The notes below the pieces were generated by a model. That model was not told the DNA's origin and searched no databases. It was given only the letters and a program-made list of their open reading frames with translations. Positions 18,846-29,320 of a stretch of DNA of 64,000 nt are shown in pieces. Source of the DNA: Domibacillus sp. DTU_2020_1001157_1_SI_ALB_TIR_016 (GTDB taxonomy: Bacteria > Bacillota > Bacilli > Bacillales > Domibacillaceae); NCBI RefSeq assembly GCF_032341995.1, contig NZ_CP135439.1, positions 62,001-126,000 of the forward strand, written 5' to 3'. A program made the translations under genes and the position numbers. Each line of letters opens with the position of its first letter. Position 1 is the first letter of the stretch.

Positions 18846-19964
18846 TTACTTTATTTTGGTTACTGCCCCAGCGGTAACGCTGTAGGCAGAGGCGGCATTT
18901 AACGTGTCATGCTCAATGCCGTCCGTGTTTGTTGTTGTAACAAACGTTTGCACTTTTCCATGAATCGTATTCAGCAGATGTGACTGGCGGTAATCGTCAA
19001 GCTCAGATAGCACATCATCCAGCAGCAAAATCGGGTATTCACCAATTTCCGATTGAATCAGCTCGATTTCAGCAAGCTTTACGGCAAGCGCTGTTGTCCG
19101 CTGCTGCCCTTGCGATCCAAACGTTTGAATATTTTTTCCGTTCACATAAAAAAGGAGATCGTCGCGATGCGGACCGGTTAATGTCACACCCCGGTCGACT
19201 TCTCTCGTCCGGCTTCTCTGGAAAAGATCCAGCAAAGCCGACCTTATCTGCTCGTCACTCTGCTCCTCTTTTATCCCAGCGGCCGGCTCATACATAATAG
19301 CCAGCTCTTCAACCCCTCTTGAAATACCGGCATGAAGCGGACCAGCCCATTTTTGAAGCAGATGAATAAACTCAAAGCGCTTTTTTGTTACTTTTGCCGC
19401 CAGCTCAACAAGCTGTTCAGTTAAAACCTCAAGCATCGTCAAGTCAGATGCTTTTTTTGTCTGCAGCTGTTTTAAGTAATGATTCCGCTGCTGCAGCACT
19501 TTATGATAAAGGCTTAAGTCATGCAGATACACAGGCGATACTTGACCAATTTCCATGTCAATAAACCGCCTTCTTACTTGCGGACTGCCTTTTACTAATG
19601 TTAAATCTTCCGGGGCAAACATCACGACATTCATATTGCCGATGTACTGGCTGAGACGCGTCTGCTCCAAGTGGTTAACCTTGGCTTTTTTGCCTTTTTT
19701 GGAGATCAGAAGCTCAATCGGGAGCGATTGGTGCTTTTTCTGCACTCGTCCCTTTATTTTAGCATACTCCGCTTCCCAGCGAATTAAATCTTTATCATTC
19801 GAGGTCCGGTGCGATTTGGCCATAGCCAGCACGTAAATGGATTCGATGATATTGGTTTTCCCTTGGGCATTTTCGCCAATGATGACATTTACAGTATTAT
19901 CAAATTCAACGAGGAGTGATTCATAATTTCGGTAATTCTCTAAAGCCAGTTGTTCAATGTGCAT
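18846..19964 (-). CDS. recF: DNA replication and repair protein RecF
   Basis: RecF is an SMC-like ATPase that helps load RecA at gaps with RecO and RecR. The 372-residue protein has Walker [10 protein letters not shown] near the N-terminus, the signature segment [18 protein letters not shown], and Walker [20 protein letters not shown] precedes ATG 19964. It lies 23 nt after yaaA in the conserved dnaA-dnaN-yaaA-recF-gyrBA series. Confidence 0.97.
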   Translation of the reverse strand: MHIEQLALENYRNYESLLVEFDNTVNVIIGENAQGKTNIIESIYVLAMAKSHRTSNDKDLIRWEAEYAKIKGRVQKKHQSLPIELLISKKGKKAKVNHLEQTRLSQYIGNMNVVMFAPEDLTLVKGSPQVRRRFIDMEIGQVSPVYLHDLSLYHKVLQQRNHYLKQLQTKKASDLTMLEVLTEQLVELAAKVTKKRFEFIHLLQKWAGPLHAGISRGVEELAIMYEPAAGIKEEQSDEQIRSALLDLFQRSRTREVDRGVTLTGPHRDDLLFYVNGKNIQTFGSQGQQRTTALAVKLAEIELIQSEIGEYPILLLDDVLSELDDYRQSHLLNTIHGKVQTFVTTTNTDGIEHDTLNAASAYSVTAGAVTKIK

Positions 19965-19987
19965 GCAAAAACACCTTTCGACGGCCT

Positions 19988-20224
19988 TTAATCACTTTCT
20001 TCCTCTGTTCCAAATCCTACTTCATATACGCCATCTCCAGGAATCTCCACTTCATCCCCTTCATACAGCTTTCTTCCTCTTCGGTCATCAAGCTCTCCGT
20101 TAACGTATACTTCGTGTTCACTTAGATACCATTTTGCCTGGCCGCCAGTTTGAATAATGCCAGCCAGTTTCAGAAATTGGCCAAGGGTGATAAATTCCTC
20201 GTTTTCAGCTTTTTTTGTCATCAT
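19988..20224 (-). CDS. yaaA: S4-domain RNA-binding protein YaaA
   Basis: This 78-residue protein is a single S4 RNA-binding fold, with the typical segments [20 protein letters not shown] and [15 protein letters not shown]. In Bacilli the gene always lies between dnaN and recF, and the protein is linked to ribosome assembly. GGAGG is spaced 10 nt before ATG 20224; a second ATG follows immediately at 20221. Confidence 0.93.
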   Translation of the reverse strand: MMTKKAENEEFITLGQFLKLAGIIQTGGQAKWYLSEHEVYVNGELDDRRGRKLYEGDEVEIPGDGVYEVGFGTEEESD

Positions 20225-20270
20225 AATGTGGTTTCCTCCGTAAACATCTTAGTACTTTATTTTAACATAA

Positions 20271-20308
20271 ATACAAAAAAAGCGGCGCAAATATGCCCCG
20301 CTTTTCCG
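20271..20308 (-). terminator. Terminator of dnaN
   Basis: An AAAAGCGG/CCGCTTTT stem (20277-20284 with 20298-20305) is followed by a T run on the minus strand directly after the dnaN stop. Confidence 0.75.
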
Positions 20309-20317
20309 GAGTTTGAA

Positions 20318-21454
20318 TTAATACGTTCGCACCGGCAGGATCAACTGAAGTGTTGAATCATCATGAAGCGGACGAATCACAAATGGACGCATTGCGCCTG
20401 TAAATTGAATTTCAATTTCGTTCCCCTCAATTGCTTTGAGTGCATCCATCATATATTTTGCGCTGAATGAGATTTTCAATTCCTCTCCTTCAGACGACAA
20501 GCTGTTTACCTGCTCGGTTACTTTTCCGATCTCTGGTGAGTTCGATGAAATCTCAACCATCCCGCCGTCCTCGCTGCTCATTTTCACGACGTTGTTCCGC
20601 CCTTCCCGCGCTAAGAGAGAAGCACGGTCTACCGCTTGCAGATATTCTTTTGTATTTAAATCAATTTTTGTTTTGTATTCATCAGGAATCAAGCGGGTTG
20701 TGTCAGGATAGTTGCCGTCAAGCAGCCGCGAGAAAAACAAAACATGCTTTGAACGGAATAATACTTGGTTTTCTGTCATGACGATTTCAACCGGCTCGTT
20801 TGTGTCGTCTAAAATTTTGCTTAATTCCGTCAAGCTTTTTCCAGGAATCACGACGTTGTATTCTCCTGATGGAAGCCCTTCTGCCGCTGTTTTACGAAGA
20901 GCCAGACGATGGCTGTCCGTAGCGGTGCAAATAAGCGTGCCATTTTCAATTTTCCAGTTTACACCCGTTAAAATCGGACGCGTTTCTGAAGTAGATACAG
21001 CAAATACAGTTTGCCGGATCAATGTTTTAACAAGATCAGCCGGCAGCTTAAAAACATTCTCGTCATCGATTTGCGGCAAATGCGGATATTCATCTGCGTC
21101 CTGGCCGTTCAAGCTGAATTCCGCATGTCCTGAACGAATGATCGTTTGAAAAGAAGCAGAGGTTTCAAATTCAATCGTCGAAGCCGGCAGCTTGCGGACA
21201 ATCTCATTGAAAAAACGGGCATTTAAAACTACGCCCCCTGTTTGCTCGATCGAGGCAATGGATACATCCCCTTCTTCACTTGGAATAAACGATTCAATGG
21301 AAATATCGGAGTCACTTCCCGTTAAGGTGATCCCCTCATCTGACGCATGAATTTTAATACCGGTCAAAATGGGAATAGTTGTTCTCGAGCTTACTGCCTT
21401 TAAGACATCTTGTACGCCGGCAGCAAGCCGGTCTTTTTGTATCGAAAATTTCAT
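20318..21454 (-). CDS. dnaN: DNA polymerase III sliding clamp (beta)
   Basis: DnaN forms the dimeric ring that tethers polymerase to DNA. The 378-residue product has the three clamp domains and ends in the conserved LILPVRTY. The open frame starts at 21487, but a GGAGG site precedes ATG 21454 and MKFSIQKDRL is the family start. It follows dnaA after a 191-nt gap that holds the origin unwinding region. Confidence 0.98.
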   Translation of the reverse strand: MKFSIQKDRLAAGVQDVLKAVSSRTTIPILTGIKIHASDEGITLTGSDSDISIESFIPSEEGDVSIASIEQTGGVVLNARFFNEIVRKLPASTIEFETSASFQTIIRSGHAEFSLNGQDADEYPHLPQIDDENVFKLPADLVKTLIRQTVFAVSTSETRPILTGVNWKIENGTLICTATDSHRLALRKTAAEGLPSGEYNVVIPGKSLTELSKILDDTNEPVEIVMTENQVLFRSKHVLFFSRLLDGNYPDTTRLIPDEYKTKIDLNTKEYLQAVDRASLLAREGRNNVVKMSSEDGGMVEISSNSPEIGKVTEQVNSLSSEGEELKISFSAKYMMDALKAIEGNEIEIQFTGAMRPFVIRPLHDDSTLQLILPVRTY

Positions 21455-21499
21455 GGGGATCCCTCCGAAATTATTTTGATATAGCAATTCACTTAACTG

Positions 21500-21610
21500 C
21501 GAATTTAGTATTTATATATTAAAAAAATAATAGACGTAGTAGTAGGCGCTGTTGATTTGTGGATAAGTATGCAAAAACGAAGAAATAACAGTCTATCCAC
21601 ATGTGGACAG
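21500..21610. other. oriC unwinding region between dnaA and dnaN
   Basis: On the minus strand a consensus DnaA box TTATCCACA (21566-21558) is followed by a short GC cluster (GCGC), three TAC/TAG repeats (21537-21545) and an AT-only stretch (about 21506-21530). This is the box, GC cluster, DnaA-trio and unwinding-element order known from the B. subtilis basal unwinding system. A second pair of boxes, CTATCCACA (21593-21601) and the reverse CTGTCCACA (21610-21602), lies back to back inside a larger palindrome whose arms read AACAGTCT/AGACTGTT; this hairpin may also end the dnaA transcript. Confidence 0.85.
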
Positions 21611-21645
21611 ACTGTTGATGAGCGCCCTTTTTTATTCACAATTTA

Positions 21646-23001
21646 TTAAGCTTTTAAAATGGTGATAATTTCATTTATTTTTTGAGCGGCAGCAGGATCA
21701 GTTTCCATGAGCTTTGAAATTTTCTCATGGGCATGAATAACGGTCGTGTGATCACGTCCTCCAAACTCCTCGCCAATTTTAGGCAGTGAAAAATCTGTTA
21801 ATTCGCGTGACAAATACATGGCTACCTGTCTTGGAAAAGCAACCGATTTTGTCCGCTTTCTGGCTGTAAAATCCTCCAGGCGGATGCCGTACTGCTCCCC
21901 GACTACCCGCTGAATATCCGGAATGGTCACGGATTTTGGACGAGCCCCCGGAATAATATCTTTTAAAGCATCTGCTGCTACTGTCGCGTTCACTTCTTTG
22001 TTGATTAAAGAAGAGTAAGCAACGACCCGGATCAATGCGCCTTCAAGCTCACGAATATTCGTATCAATTTGATTGGCGATATACAGCATCACTTCATTTG
22101 GCACATCAAGATTTTCAGCGCGGGCTTTTTTGCGCAAAATGGCAATCCGCGTTTCAAGGTCCGGCGGTGTAATGTCTGTAATAAGCCCCCACTCGAACCG
22201 GGAACGAAGTCGATCCTCAAGAGTCGGGATTTCTTTTGGCGGCCGGTCGCTGGAAATGATAATCTGCTTGCTTTCTTCATGCAGCGTATTAAATGTGTGG
22301 AAAAATTCTTCCTGTGTTTGTTCTTTTCCGGCTAAGAACTGAATATCATCAATAAGCAGGACGTCCACATTGCGGTATTTATTACGGAACTCCACCGCTT
22401 TATTGTCTCGAATGGAATTAATGAATTCGTTCGTAAACTTCTCCGAGGAGAGATACACCACTTTAGCGTCGGGATTATGCTCAAGCACGTAATGCCCGAT
22501 TGCATGCATTAAGTGTGTTTTGCCCAATCCTACTCCCCCGTAAATAAACAGTGGATTATACGCTTTGGCCGGTGCTTCTGCTACTGCAAGAGAAGCTGCA
22601 TGGGCAAACCGGTTGCCGGATCCGATGACAAACGTGTCGAATGTATATTTTGGATTCAGCATACTTTGAATGGTTGATTCCCCGCTTGGCTTTGGCGGTG
22701 GAGTTGGCTGTTCAGCCCGATGCGAAGGCGGTACATATGATTCCATGTCGTGAACATCTGGCGAAATAAAGTAAACATCAAGCTTTTCGCCTGTTAATTC
22801 ATCAATAATTTCGGACGTTAAATGCGTATAATGCCCTTCAAGCCAATCACGATTAAAAAAGTTAGGTGCCGCTATTACAATAGCGTCTCCGTGAAGCGAA
22901 TGCGCTTTGGTTGACTTCACCCACGTTTCGTAGCTTGGCTTGCTAATTCGCGCCTGGATACGCTCCAGCACTTTATTCCATAAATCATCGATGTTCTCCA
23001 T
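21646..23001 (-). CDS. dnaA: Chromosomal replication initiator DnaA
   Basis: DnaA binds DnaA boxes and melts oriC. The 451-residue protein has the N-terminal helicase-interaction domain, a linker rich in proline, the AAA+ domain (Walker [14 protein letters not shown], Walker [13 protein letters not shown]) and a C-terminal helix-turn-helix with [11 protein letters not shown]. The frame is open 18 codons further upstream, but AAGGAGGGG precedes ATG 23001 and MENIDDLWN is the family start. It probably autoregulates through the boxes upstream. Confidence 0.98.
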   Translation of the reverse strand: MENIDDLWNKVLERIQARISKPSYETWVKSTKAHSLHGDAIVIAAPNFFNRDWLEGHYTHLTSEIIDELTGEKLDVYFISPDVHDMESYVPPSHRAEQPTPPPKPSGESTIQSMLNPKYTFDTFVIGSGNRFAHAASLAVAEAPAKAYNPLFIYGGVGLGKTHLMHAIGHYVLEHNPDAKVVYLSSEKFTNEFINSIRDNKAVEFRNKYRNVDVLLIDDIQFLAGKEQTQEEFFHTFNTLHEESKQIIISSDRPPKEIPTLEDRLRSRFEWGLITDITPPDLETRIAILRKKARAENLDVPNEVMLYIANQIDTNIRELEGALIRVVAYSSLINKEVNATVAADALKDIIPGARPKSVTIPDIQRVVGEQYGIRLEDFTARKRTKSVAFPRQVAMYLSRELTDFSLPKIGEEFGGRDHTTVIHAHEKISKLMETDPAAAQKINEIITILKA

Positions 23002-23057
23002 TGGCCCCTCCTTACTGACTGTCAGTGCAGTTTGTTTAATGTTTGTACAACCCATTT

Positions 23058-23086
23058 AGTTAAGGATTCATAATTATGCATGACAA
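23058..23086 (-). promoter_or_regulatory. dnaA: Candidate dnaA promoter
   Basis: The minus strand reads TTGTCA (23081-23086), 17 nt, TTAACT (23058-23063), about 55 nt before the dnaA start and next to the DnaA-box cluster. Confidence 0.4.
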
Positions 23087-23139
23087 TGTTTGTGAATAAA
23101 TATATAATAAGATAAAACTAGTTTTTCGACAAAATCTAC

Positions 23140-23410
23140 AGGTTGTGGATAAAAATAAAAACACCCTGTTTATTGTTTTTCCACATATTATCCACAGCTG
23201 TGGATAGATAATATGTCGAATTTAGTTATCCAGAGTGAAAACAAAATAATAATAGCAGAAAAAACGAGACTCTGCAATCACTTCAATGAATTATCCACAG
23301 GCTTTTTCTCCTTGTGAAAATGTTTGTCCACAGGGTGAGGACTTGTGAAAGAACCATCGAAGAAGTTGTGGATAATCGAAAATGCCGTCGATTGCTGTCC
23401 ACAGATGGAA
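23140..23410. other. oriC DnaA-box cluster upstream of dnaA
   Basis: Consensus TTATCCACA boxes lie at 23144-23152 (minus), 23188-23196 (plus), 23291-23299 (plus) and 23367-23375 (minus). One-mismatch boxes lie at 23199-23207 (minus), 23226-23234 (plus) and 23324-23332 (plus); CTGTCCACA at 23395-23403 is weaker. The boxes at 23188 and 23199 form a near-perfect back-to-back palindrome. With the dnaA-dnaN region this makes a bipartite origin. The whole stretch from 23002 to 23587 has no gene: it holds the dnaA and rpmH promoters and these boxes. Confidence 0.93.
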
Positions 23411-23503
23411 AATGGGGCAAGATATGATACTTTTTGTATAACCTGCATTCCTCATCAAAAAGACAGTAAAATAATCTGGATCTTTGAGGCTTTTAAAAGG
23501 TGG

Positions 23504-23532
23504 TTGACAGGATGGCCTCTGGTCCTTATAAT
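23504..23532 (+). promoter_or_regulatory. rpmH: rpmH promoter
   Basis: A perfect sigma-A promoter, TTGACA (23504-23509), 17 nt, TATAAT (23527-23532), lies 55 nt before rpmH. Confidence 0.9.
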
Positions 23533-23587
23533 TAACAAAGACTGTTTTGAAAATATGAATTCGAAAACCTCAGGGAGGTGTTTTAAT

Positions 23588-23722
23588 ATGAAAAGAACGT
23601 ACCAGCCTAACAAACGTAAAAGAAGCAAAGTTCATGGTTTCCGTGCACGCATGAGTTCTAAAAACGGCCGCCGTGTTTTAGCAAGCCGCCGTGCTAAAGG
23701 CAGAAAAGTACTATCTGCATAA
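23588..23722 (+). CDS. rpmH: Ribosomal protein bL34
   Basis: This 44-residue, highly basic protein of the large subunit matches bL34 end to end ([20 protein letters not shown]... GRKVLSA). GGGAGG precedes ATG 23588. The same frame is open from 23345 across oriC, but that stretch is chance coding. It is the first gene of the rightward fork. Confidence 0.98.
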   Translation: MKRTYQPNKRKRSKVHGFRARMSSKNGRRVLASRRAKGRKVLSA

Positions 23723-23754
23723 GACCACTGACCATTTCAGTGGTCTTTTTTTAG
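23719..23754 (+). terminator. Terminator of rpmH
   Basis: An 11-bp stem AAGACCACTGA/TCAGTGGTCTT (23721-23731 with 23737-23747) is followed by a T run. It likely limits readthrough from the abundant rpmH message into rnpA. Confidence 0.88.
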
Positions 23755-23773
23755 GATTGCTAGAAAGGGTCCG

Positions 23774-23812
23774 CAAAGGCGGCGTGGCAGAAAGCTGCCA
23801 AGTCCGCCTTTG
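23774..23812 (+). other. Strong hairpin between rpmH and rnpA
   Basis: CAAAGGCGG (23774-23782) pairs with CCGCCTTTG (23804-23812), and inside it TGGCAG (23785-23790) pairs with CTGCCA (23795-23800). TAGAA/TTCTA extends the base. There is no T tract, so it is not a simple terminator; it may be a processing or stability element of the rnpA message. Confidence 0.6.
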
Positions 23813-23846
23813 TTCTATATGAATGAAAAGCCGGCAGGTGGCATAA

Positions 23847-24191
23847 ATGAAAAAATCATTCCGCATCAAAAAAAACAATGATTTTCAAACGGTCTTCAGC
23901 AAAGGGAAGTCGTTCGCAAATCGCCAGTTTGTTGTATATATGTATAAAAAAGAGCAGAATGTTCCGTTCCGGATCGGCTTGTCTGTCAGCAAAAAGCTGG
24001 GCAATGCTGTGATGCGCAACCGCATTAAGCGCTGCATCAGACAGAGCTTTACGGAATTAAAAGAAGAAATTCAGCCTGGCTGGGATTTTATTATTATTGC
24101 CCGTAAGCCGGCAGTGGACATGTCCTGCGCAGAAATAAAAACAAGCTTAATACATGTACTGAAACTGGCGCGAGCGCTTCAGCGAAAATAA
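23847..24191 (+). CDS. rnpA: Ribonuclease P protein component
   Basis: RnpA binds the RNase P RNA and the pre-tRNA 5' leader. The 114-residue basic protein has the RNR signature ([16 protein letters not shown]) and aromatic leader-binding residues near the N-terminus ([13 protein letters not shown]). AGGTGG precedes ATG 23847. Length fits the family. Confidence 0.97.
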   Translation: MKKSFRIKKNNDFQTVFSKGKSFANRQFVVYMYKKEQNVPFRIGLSVSKKLGNAVMRNRIKRCIRQSFTELKEEIQPGWDFIIIARKPAVDMSCAEIKTSLIHVLKLARALQRK

Positions 24192-24239
24192 TCCAAATGA
24201 ATAAGCAGGAATTCAGCCAATGACAGGGGGAGCAACCGC

Positions 24240-24986
24240 TTGAAGAAAAGAACGCTTTCATTCTTGATCGTGGCTCTTTTTTCCGTCCTGCTGGCAGGAT
24301 GTACGGAAGTAAACCAAGAAATTACAGCAGAAAGTGAAGGATTCTGGAATGAATACGTCATTTATCCGCTCTCACAATTTATTACCGCTACATCTGACCT
24401 CGTAGGCGGCTACGGTCCTGGTATTATCGTTGTTACGATCATTATTCGGATCATTATTTTGCCGCTTATGATTAAGCAGACAAAAAGTGCTAAAGCGATG
24501 CAGGAGATTCAGCCTGAAATTAAGAAAATTCAAGAAAAATACAAATCAAAAGATGCACAGACACAGCAAAAGCTGCAGCAGGAAACGATGGCATTGTTCC
24601 AGAAGCATAGTGTAAACCCGCTGGCTGGATGTTTCCCAATTTTAGTTCAAATGCCGATCATCATTGGACTTTATCAAGCCATTATGCGGACGGGCGAAAT
24701 TAAAAACCATACTTTTTTATGGTTCGATCTAGGCTCGCCGGATATTATTTTATCTGTTTTAGCTGGTGTTTTTACTTTTTTCCAGCAAAAACTAATGATG
24801 GCAGGACCCGCAAGTGATAATCCGCAAATGAAAATGATGCTGTACTTAATGCCGATCATGATCATCGTGTTTGGGATTACGCTGCCGTCGGCACTTGCTT
24901 TGTATTGGGTAGTCGGCAGTATTTTTATGATTATTCAAACATTAATTATTGGCAGAAAAAAGCCGGTTCAGGATGCTGGCCTTTAA
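24240..24986 (+). CDS. spoIIIJ: Membrane protein insertase YidC1/SpoIIIJ (lipoprotein)
   Basis: YidC-family proteins insert membrane proteins; in Bacillus the SpoIIIJ paralog is also needed for sigma-G activity in the forespore. The 248-residue protein has a lipoprotein signal with LLAGC (Cys21) and about five membrane segments, with the amphipathic coil [22 protein letters not shown] between the first two. It starts at TTG 24240 behind GGGGGAG. The jag (khpB) gene usually next is absent; a terminator follows instead. Confidence 0.95.
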   Translation: MKKRTLSFLIVALFSVLLAGCTEVNQEITAESEGFWNEYVIYPLSQFITATSDLVGGYGPGIIVVTIIIRIIILPLMIKQTKSAKAMQEIQPEIKKIQEKYKSKDAQTQQKLQQETMALFQKHSVNPLAGCFPILVQMPIIIGLYQAIMRTGEIKNHTFLWFDLGSPDIILSVLAGVFTFFQQKLMMAGPASDNPQMKMMLYLMPIMIIVFGITLPSALALYWVVGSIFMIIQTLIIGRKKPVQDAGL

Positions 24987-24998
24987 TAATGAGTAGAA

Positions 24999-25034
24999 GA
25001 AAAGACATTGCTAACATCGCAATGTCTTTTTTTG
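24999..25034 (+). terminator. Terminator after spoIIIJ
   Basis: An 11-bp stem AAAGACATTGC/GCAATGTCTTT (25001-25011 with 25019-25029) runs into seven T. It closes the rpmH-rnpA-spoIIIJ unit. Confidence 0.9.
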
Positions 25035-25086
25035 TGTAGAAAAAGGGTTATATTTCCATACATAAACGTGCGTTTAAAGAAAAAAG

Positions 25087-25104
25087 TTATCAACATGTGG
25101 ATGA
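25087..25104. promoter_or_regulatory. Back-to-back DnaA-box-like pair upstream of mnmE
   Basis: TTATCAACA (25087-25095) directly abuts TGTGGATGA (25096-25104), each one mismatch from the DnaA-box consensus, about 110 nt before mnmE. Confidence 0.45.
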
Positions 25105-25216
25105 ACATATACCTTTTTTTCGGTGAACAGCTGTGATATTCTATTTATTTAGGGAATCAAATAAAAGCCAATAGGCGATAACATATACTAACATCAATAT
25201 GAAAGAGGTGAACAAC

Positions 25217-26602
25217 GTGGAGTTCGACACAATAGCGGCTATTTCAACACCGCCGGGAGAAGGGGCGATTGCCATCGTCCGACTAAGCGGCGATCAGGCG
25301 ATCTCTATTGCGGATAAAGTGTTTCGTGCACCTGGACAAAAGCAGTTGTCCACAGTGCCGAGTCATACAATTCACTATGGCCACTTAGTTGAGCCATCCA
25401 CAGGACGTGTCGCGGAGGAAGTGATGGTATCTTTAATGAAAGGGCCAAAAACATTCACACGCGAAGATGTCGTGGAAATCAACTGTCACGGAGGCATTAC
25501 AGCCGTTAATCGCGTACTGCAGCTTGTTTTAAATGAAGGAGCTCGCCTTGCCGAACCCGGTGAATTTACAAAGCGTGCTTTCTTAAATGGCCGTATTGAT
25601 TTATCACAGGCAGAAGCTGTGATGGACTTGATTCGTGCCAAAACAGACAAGGCGATGAACGTGGCGTTAAACCAAGTGGAAGGGCGGCTGTCCCGATTGA
25701 TTGGGCGGCTTCGCCAGGAGATTCTTGAAACGCTGGCTCATGTGGAAGTGAACATTGATTATCCGGAATATGACGATGTGGAGGAAATGACACACCGTGT
25801 GCTTCTTGAAAAATCACAATTTGTTCAATCTGAAATTGAACGTCTGCTCCGGACAGCTGAACAAGGTAAAATTTTACGTGAAGGGTTGTCGACAGTTATT
25901 ATTGGGCGTCCGAATGTCGGTAAATCTTCACTTTTAAATGCGCTCGTACAAGAAAACAAAGCGATTGTGACAGATATTCCCGGCACAACACGTGATGTAA
26001 TTGAAGAATACGTGAACGTGCGCGGCGTGCCGCTCCGTCTAGTTGATACGGCGGGTATTCGCGAAACAGAAGATATTGTGGAACGAATTGGTGTCGAGCG
26101 CTCAAGAAAAGTATTAAAAGAAGCGGATCTTATCTTGCTTGTATTAAATTATTCTGACGAGCTGACGCCGGAAGATGAAAAGCTGTTCGAAGCAGCAAGC
26201 GGCATGGATGTGATTGTCATTGTGAACAAAACGGATCTTGAGCCGAAAATAAATATGGACCGTGTAAAAGAACTGGCTGGCAGCAGCCGTCTTGTGACGA
26301 CTTCGCTTCTTGAGGAAAAAGGAATTGATGAATTGGAAGAAGCGATTGCTGGTTTGTTTTTCTCAGGTGCAGTTGGTGCGCAGGATATGACGTATGTGTC
26401 TAATTCCCGTCATATTGCCCTATTAAACCAGGCAAGCCGCTCTATAACAGACGCTATTCATGGAGTAGAAGCAGGCGTGCCAATTGATATTGTTCAAATT
26501 GATTTAACAAGAACGTGGGAGCTGCTCGGTGAAATTATCGGCGAAAGCGTCCACGAAAGCTTGATTGATCAGCTGTTTTCACAATTTTGCCTCGGGAAAT
26601 AA
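25217..26602 (+). CDS. mnmE: tRNA U34 modification GTPase MnmE
   Basis: MnmE with MnmG installs the carboxymethylaminomethyl group on U34 of certain tRNAs. The 461-residue protein has the N-terminal tetrahydrofolate-binding domain, a helical domain, an inserted G domain ([28 protein letters not shown]) and the C-terminal CLGK. ATG 25199 is in frame, but AGAGGTG is spaced 6 nt from GTG 25217 and the family starts there with D-T-I-A-A-I-S-T. It is followed by mnmG, its partner, 24 nt downstream. Confidence 0.97.
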   Translation: MEFDTIAAISTPPGEGAIAIVRLSGDQAISIADKVFRAPGQKQLSTVPSHTIHYGHLVEPSTGRVAEEVMVSLMKGPKTFTREDVVEINCHGGITAVNRVLQLVLNEGARLAEPGEFTKRAFLNGRIDLSQAEAVMDLIRAKTDKAMNVALNQVEGRLSRLIGRLRQEILETLAHVEVNIDYPEYDDVEEMTHRVLLEKSQFVQSEIERLLRTAEQGKILREGLSTVIIGRPNVGKSSLLNALVQENKAIVTDIPGTTRDVIEEYVNVRGVPLRLVDTAGIRETEDIVERIGVERSRKVLKEADLILLVLNYSDELTPEDEKLFEAASGMDVIVIVNKTDLEPKINMDRVKELAGSSRLVTTSLLEEKGIDELEEAIAGLFFSGAVGAQDMTYVSNSRHIALLNQASRSITDAIHGVEAGVPIDIVQIDLTRTWELLGEIIGESVHESLIDQLFSQFCLGK

Positions 26603-26626
26603 TGAACGGAAAGGAAGAAAAACAGC

Positions 26627-28519
26627 ATGAATTACTATGAAGCAGGCGAATATGAAGTCATTGTTATTGGGGCGGGCCATGCTGGAGTAGAAGCAGGGCT
26701 TGCTTCTGCACGGACAGGCGCCAAAACGCTAATGATTACCATTAACCTTGATATGATCGCTTACATGCCATGCAACCCGTCTGTCGGCGGACCGGCAAAA
26801 GGAATTGTTGTCCGGGAAATCGATGCGCTTGGCGGTGAGATGGCCAAAAATATTGATAAAACACACATTCAAATGAGAATGCTGAATACAGGAAAAGGAC
26901 CGGCTGTGCGGGCGCTGCGCGCGCAGGCGGATAAAGTGCTGTACCAGCAGGAAATGAAAAAAACGATTGAAAACGAACCGAATTTAACGCTCGTTCAAGG
27001 AATGGCAGAGCGGTTAATCGTGGAAGAGGGAGAATGCCGCGGTATCATCACACAAACAGGTGCCGTTTACCGTTCAAAAGCTGTAATTATTACGAGCGGA
27101 ACGTTTATGCGCGGTGAAATTATTCTCGGTGATTTAAAATATTCCAGCGGCCCGAACAATCAGCAGCCTTCTGTAAAGCTATCCGAGCATTTAGATGAGC
27201 TTGGCTTTGAACTTGTCCGCTTTAAAACAGGGACACCGCCGCGCGTCAACAGCCGGACAATCGACTATTCCAAAACAGAAATTCAGCCGGGTGATGATGT
27301 TCCCCGTGCATTCAGCTATGAAACAAAAGAATTTATCATGGATCAGCTGCCATGCTGGCTGACGTATACAAATGAAGAAACACATAATATTATCGGTGAA
27401 AACCTGCACCGTTCTCCGATGTACTCTGGGGTCATTAAAGGACGCGGACCGCGTTATTGTCCATCAATCGAAGATAAAGTAGTCCGTTTTAATGATAAGC
27501 CGCGCCACCAGATTTTCCTTGAGCCGGAAGGACGGAATACAGAAGAAGTATACGTACAGGGCTTTTCTACAAGCCTGCCGGAGGATGTACAATACCGGAT
27601 GCTTCGGACAATCCCGGGCCTTGAAAAAGCACAGCTGATGCGTGCGGGCTATGCGATTGAATATGATGCAGTTGTGCCGACACAGCTATGGCCGACACTG
27701 GAAACAAAACGAGTGAAAAACTTGTACACAGCTGGGCAGATTAACGGTACATCCGGTTATGAAGAAGCAGCTGGGCAAGGTTTAATGGCCGGTATTAACG
27801 CTGCGTGCCGCGTGCTTGGCAAAGAAGAAGTAGTGCTGAGCCGTTCCGACGCTTATATCGGTGTTATGATTGACGACCTTGTCACAAAAGGAACGAGCGA
27901 ACCATATCGCCTGCTCACTTCTCGTGCGGAATACCGCCTTCTTCTTCGTCATGACAACGCGGATCTTCGCTTAACAGAAATCGGCTATAAAATCGGCACC
28001 ATTTCTGAAGGACGCTATGAAGCTTTCCTGGCGAAAAAAGAAGCGATTGCGGCTGAAATCGATCGGTTGAAAGCAACGATTATTAAACCGGATGAAAAAA
28101 CACAGGCGCTTATTCGTGAAGCAGGTGGAAGCGAGCTGAAAGACGGCATTCGCGGAGCAGACCTGCTGCGCCGTCCGGAAATGACGTATGCGGCAATCAA
28201 GCAGCTTATCCCGGCAGATGCCCCGCTTGATGAAGAAGTAGAAGAGCAAGTGGAAATTCAAATTAAATATGAAGGGTACATTGAAAAGTCCCTTCAACAG
28301 GTTGACCGGATGAAGAAGATGGAAAACAAAAAAATTCCGGCTGACATTGATTACGATGCAGTGAGCGGTATCGCCAATGAAGCACGGACAAACTTAAAAG
28401 AAGTCCGTCCGCTTTCCATCGCACAGGCTTCACGTATTTCAGGCGTGAACCCGGCCGATATTTCCATTTTGCTTGTTTACATTGAGCAGGGCCGTGTTGC
28501 ACGGACCGTCAGCGAATAA
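26627..28519 (+). CDS. mnmG: tRNA U34 modification FAD enzyme MnmG (GidA)
   Basis: MnmG is the FAD/NADH partner of MnmE. The 630-residue protein has the Rossmann FAD motif [17 protein letters not shown], the [12 protein letters not shown] segment, a second signature [19 protein letters not shown], and a C-terminal helical MnmE-binding domain. Length matches the family. It is in an operon with mnmE and rsmG (15-nt gap). Confidence 0.98.
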   Translation: MNYYEAGEYEVIVIGAGHAGVEAGLASARTGAKTLMITINLDMIAYMPCNPSVGGPAKGIVVREIDALGGEMAKNIDKTHIQMRMLNTGKGPAVRALRAQADKVLYQQEMKKTIENEPNLTLVQGMAERLIVEEGECRGIITQTGAVYRSKAVIITSGTFMRGEIILGDLKYSSGPNNQQPSVKLSEHLDELGFELVRFKTGTPPRVNSRTIDYSKTEIQPGDDVPRAFSYETKEFIMDQLPCWLTYTNEETHNIIGENLHRSPMYSGVIKGRGPRYCPSIEDKVVRFNDKPRHQIFLEPEGRNTEEVYVQGFSTSLPEDVQYRMLRTIPGLEKAQLMRAGYAIEYDAVVPTQLWPTLETKRVKNLYTAGQINGTSGYEEAAGQGLMAGINAACRVLGKEEVVLSRSDAYIGVMIDDLVTKGTSEPYRLLTSRAEYRLLLRHDNADLRLTEIGYKIGTISEGRYEAFLAKKEAIAAEIDRLKATIIKPDEKTQALIREAGGSELKDGIRGADLLRRPEMTYAAIKQLIPADAPLDEEVEEQVEIQIKYEGYIEKSLQQVDRMKKMENKKIPADIDYDAVSGIANEARTNLKEVRPLSIAQASRISGVNPADISILLVYIEQGRVARTVSE

Positions 28520-28534
28520 GAAAGGAACGAAAAC

Positions 28535-29251
28535 ATGAAAATCGACCAATTTCAATCCGAACTTGCCAAAAACGGCATTGAGCTGTCTGAAGAACAGCTT
28601 GGCCAGTTTCAGCGCTACTATGAACTGCTTGTAGAGTGGAACGAAAAAATGAATCTCACTGCAATTACCGAGCAGGAGGAAGTGTATATGAAGCACTTTT
28701 ACGATTCACTTACAGCCGGCATCTATACCGATTTAACAAAACCAGCCCGGATTTGTGATGTCGGCGCCGGCGCCGGCTTTCCAAGCATCCCATTGAAAAT
28801 TGCTTTTCCGAATTTGGATGTCACCATCATTGATTCGTTAAACAAGCGTATTACGTTTTTGAATCATCTAGCATCCGAGCTGAAGCTTGAACATGTTCAA
28901 TTCGTTCACGGACGTGCAGAAGAAATGGGACGGAACCCGGAGCATCGCGAGCAGTATGACATCGTAACGGCACGTGCCGTTGCCCGCATGTCTGTCCTGT
29001 CTGAGCTGTGCCTGCCGTTTGTGAAAAAGGGCGGTACATTTGTTGCCATGAAAGCAGCGAGTGCGGCGGATGAAATGGAAACAGCTGCAAAAGCAATCGG
29101 AACACTTGGCGGTCAAACTGAAGAGGTTTTTTCTTTCCGCCTGCCGATTGAAAACAGTGAGCGGACGATTATCGTGATTCGGAAGAAAAAAGAAACGCCG
29201 AAAAAGTACCCGCGAAAGCCGGGCACACCGAATAAAACACCAATTGAATAG
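28535..29251 (+). CDS. rsmG: 16S rRNA m7G527 methyltransferase RsmG (GidB)
   Basis: RsmG methylates N7 of G527 in 16S rRNA with SAM. The 238-residue protein has the SAM-binding glycine loop [18 protein letters not shown], the acidic strand VTIIDS and the TARAVARM segment. The C-terminus is lysine/proline-rich. ATG 28535 follows AAGGAACG. It is the third gene of the mnmE-mnmG-rsmG unit. Confidence 0.97.
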   Translation: MKIDQFQSELAKNGIELSEEQLGQFQRYYELLVEWNEKMNLTAITEQEEVYMKHFYDSLTAGIYTDLTKPARICDVGAGAGFPSIPLKIAFPNLDVTIIDSLNKRITFLNHLASELKLEHVQFVHGRAEEMGRNPEHREQYDIVTARAVARMSVLSELCLPFVKKGGTFVAMKAASAADEMETAAKAIGTLGGQTEEVFSFRLPIENSERTIIVIRKKKETPKKYPRKPGTPNKTPIE

Positions 29252-29320
29252 TTCTTAAGCAGGAACAGGGCGCCTCATGGCGAATACTATCAGAATGGAG
29301 AATGAAAAGGTGGTGTAAAC

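Noticed and set aside
23345..23587. Long open frame across oriC fused to rpmH
   Set aside because: The upstream part contains DnaA boxes and the rpmH promoter, and bL34 is 44 residues starting at 23588 behind a good ribosome site.
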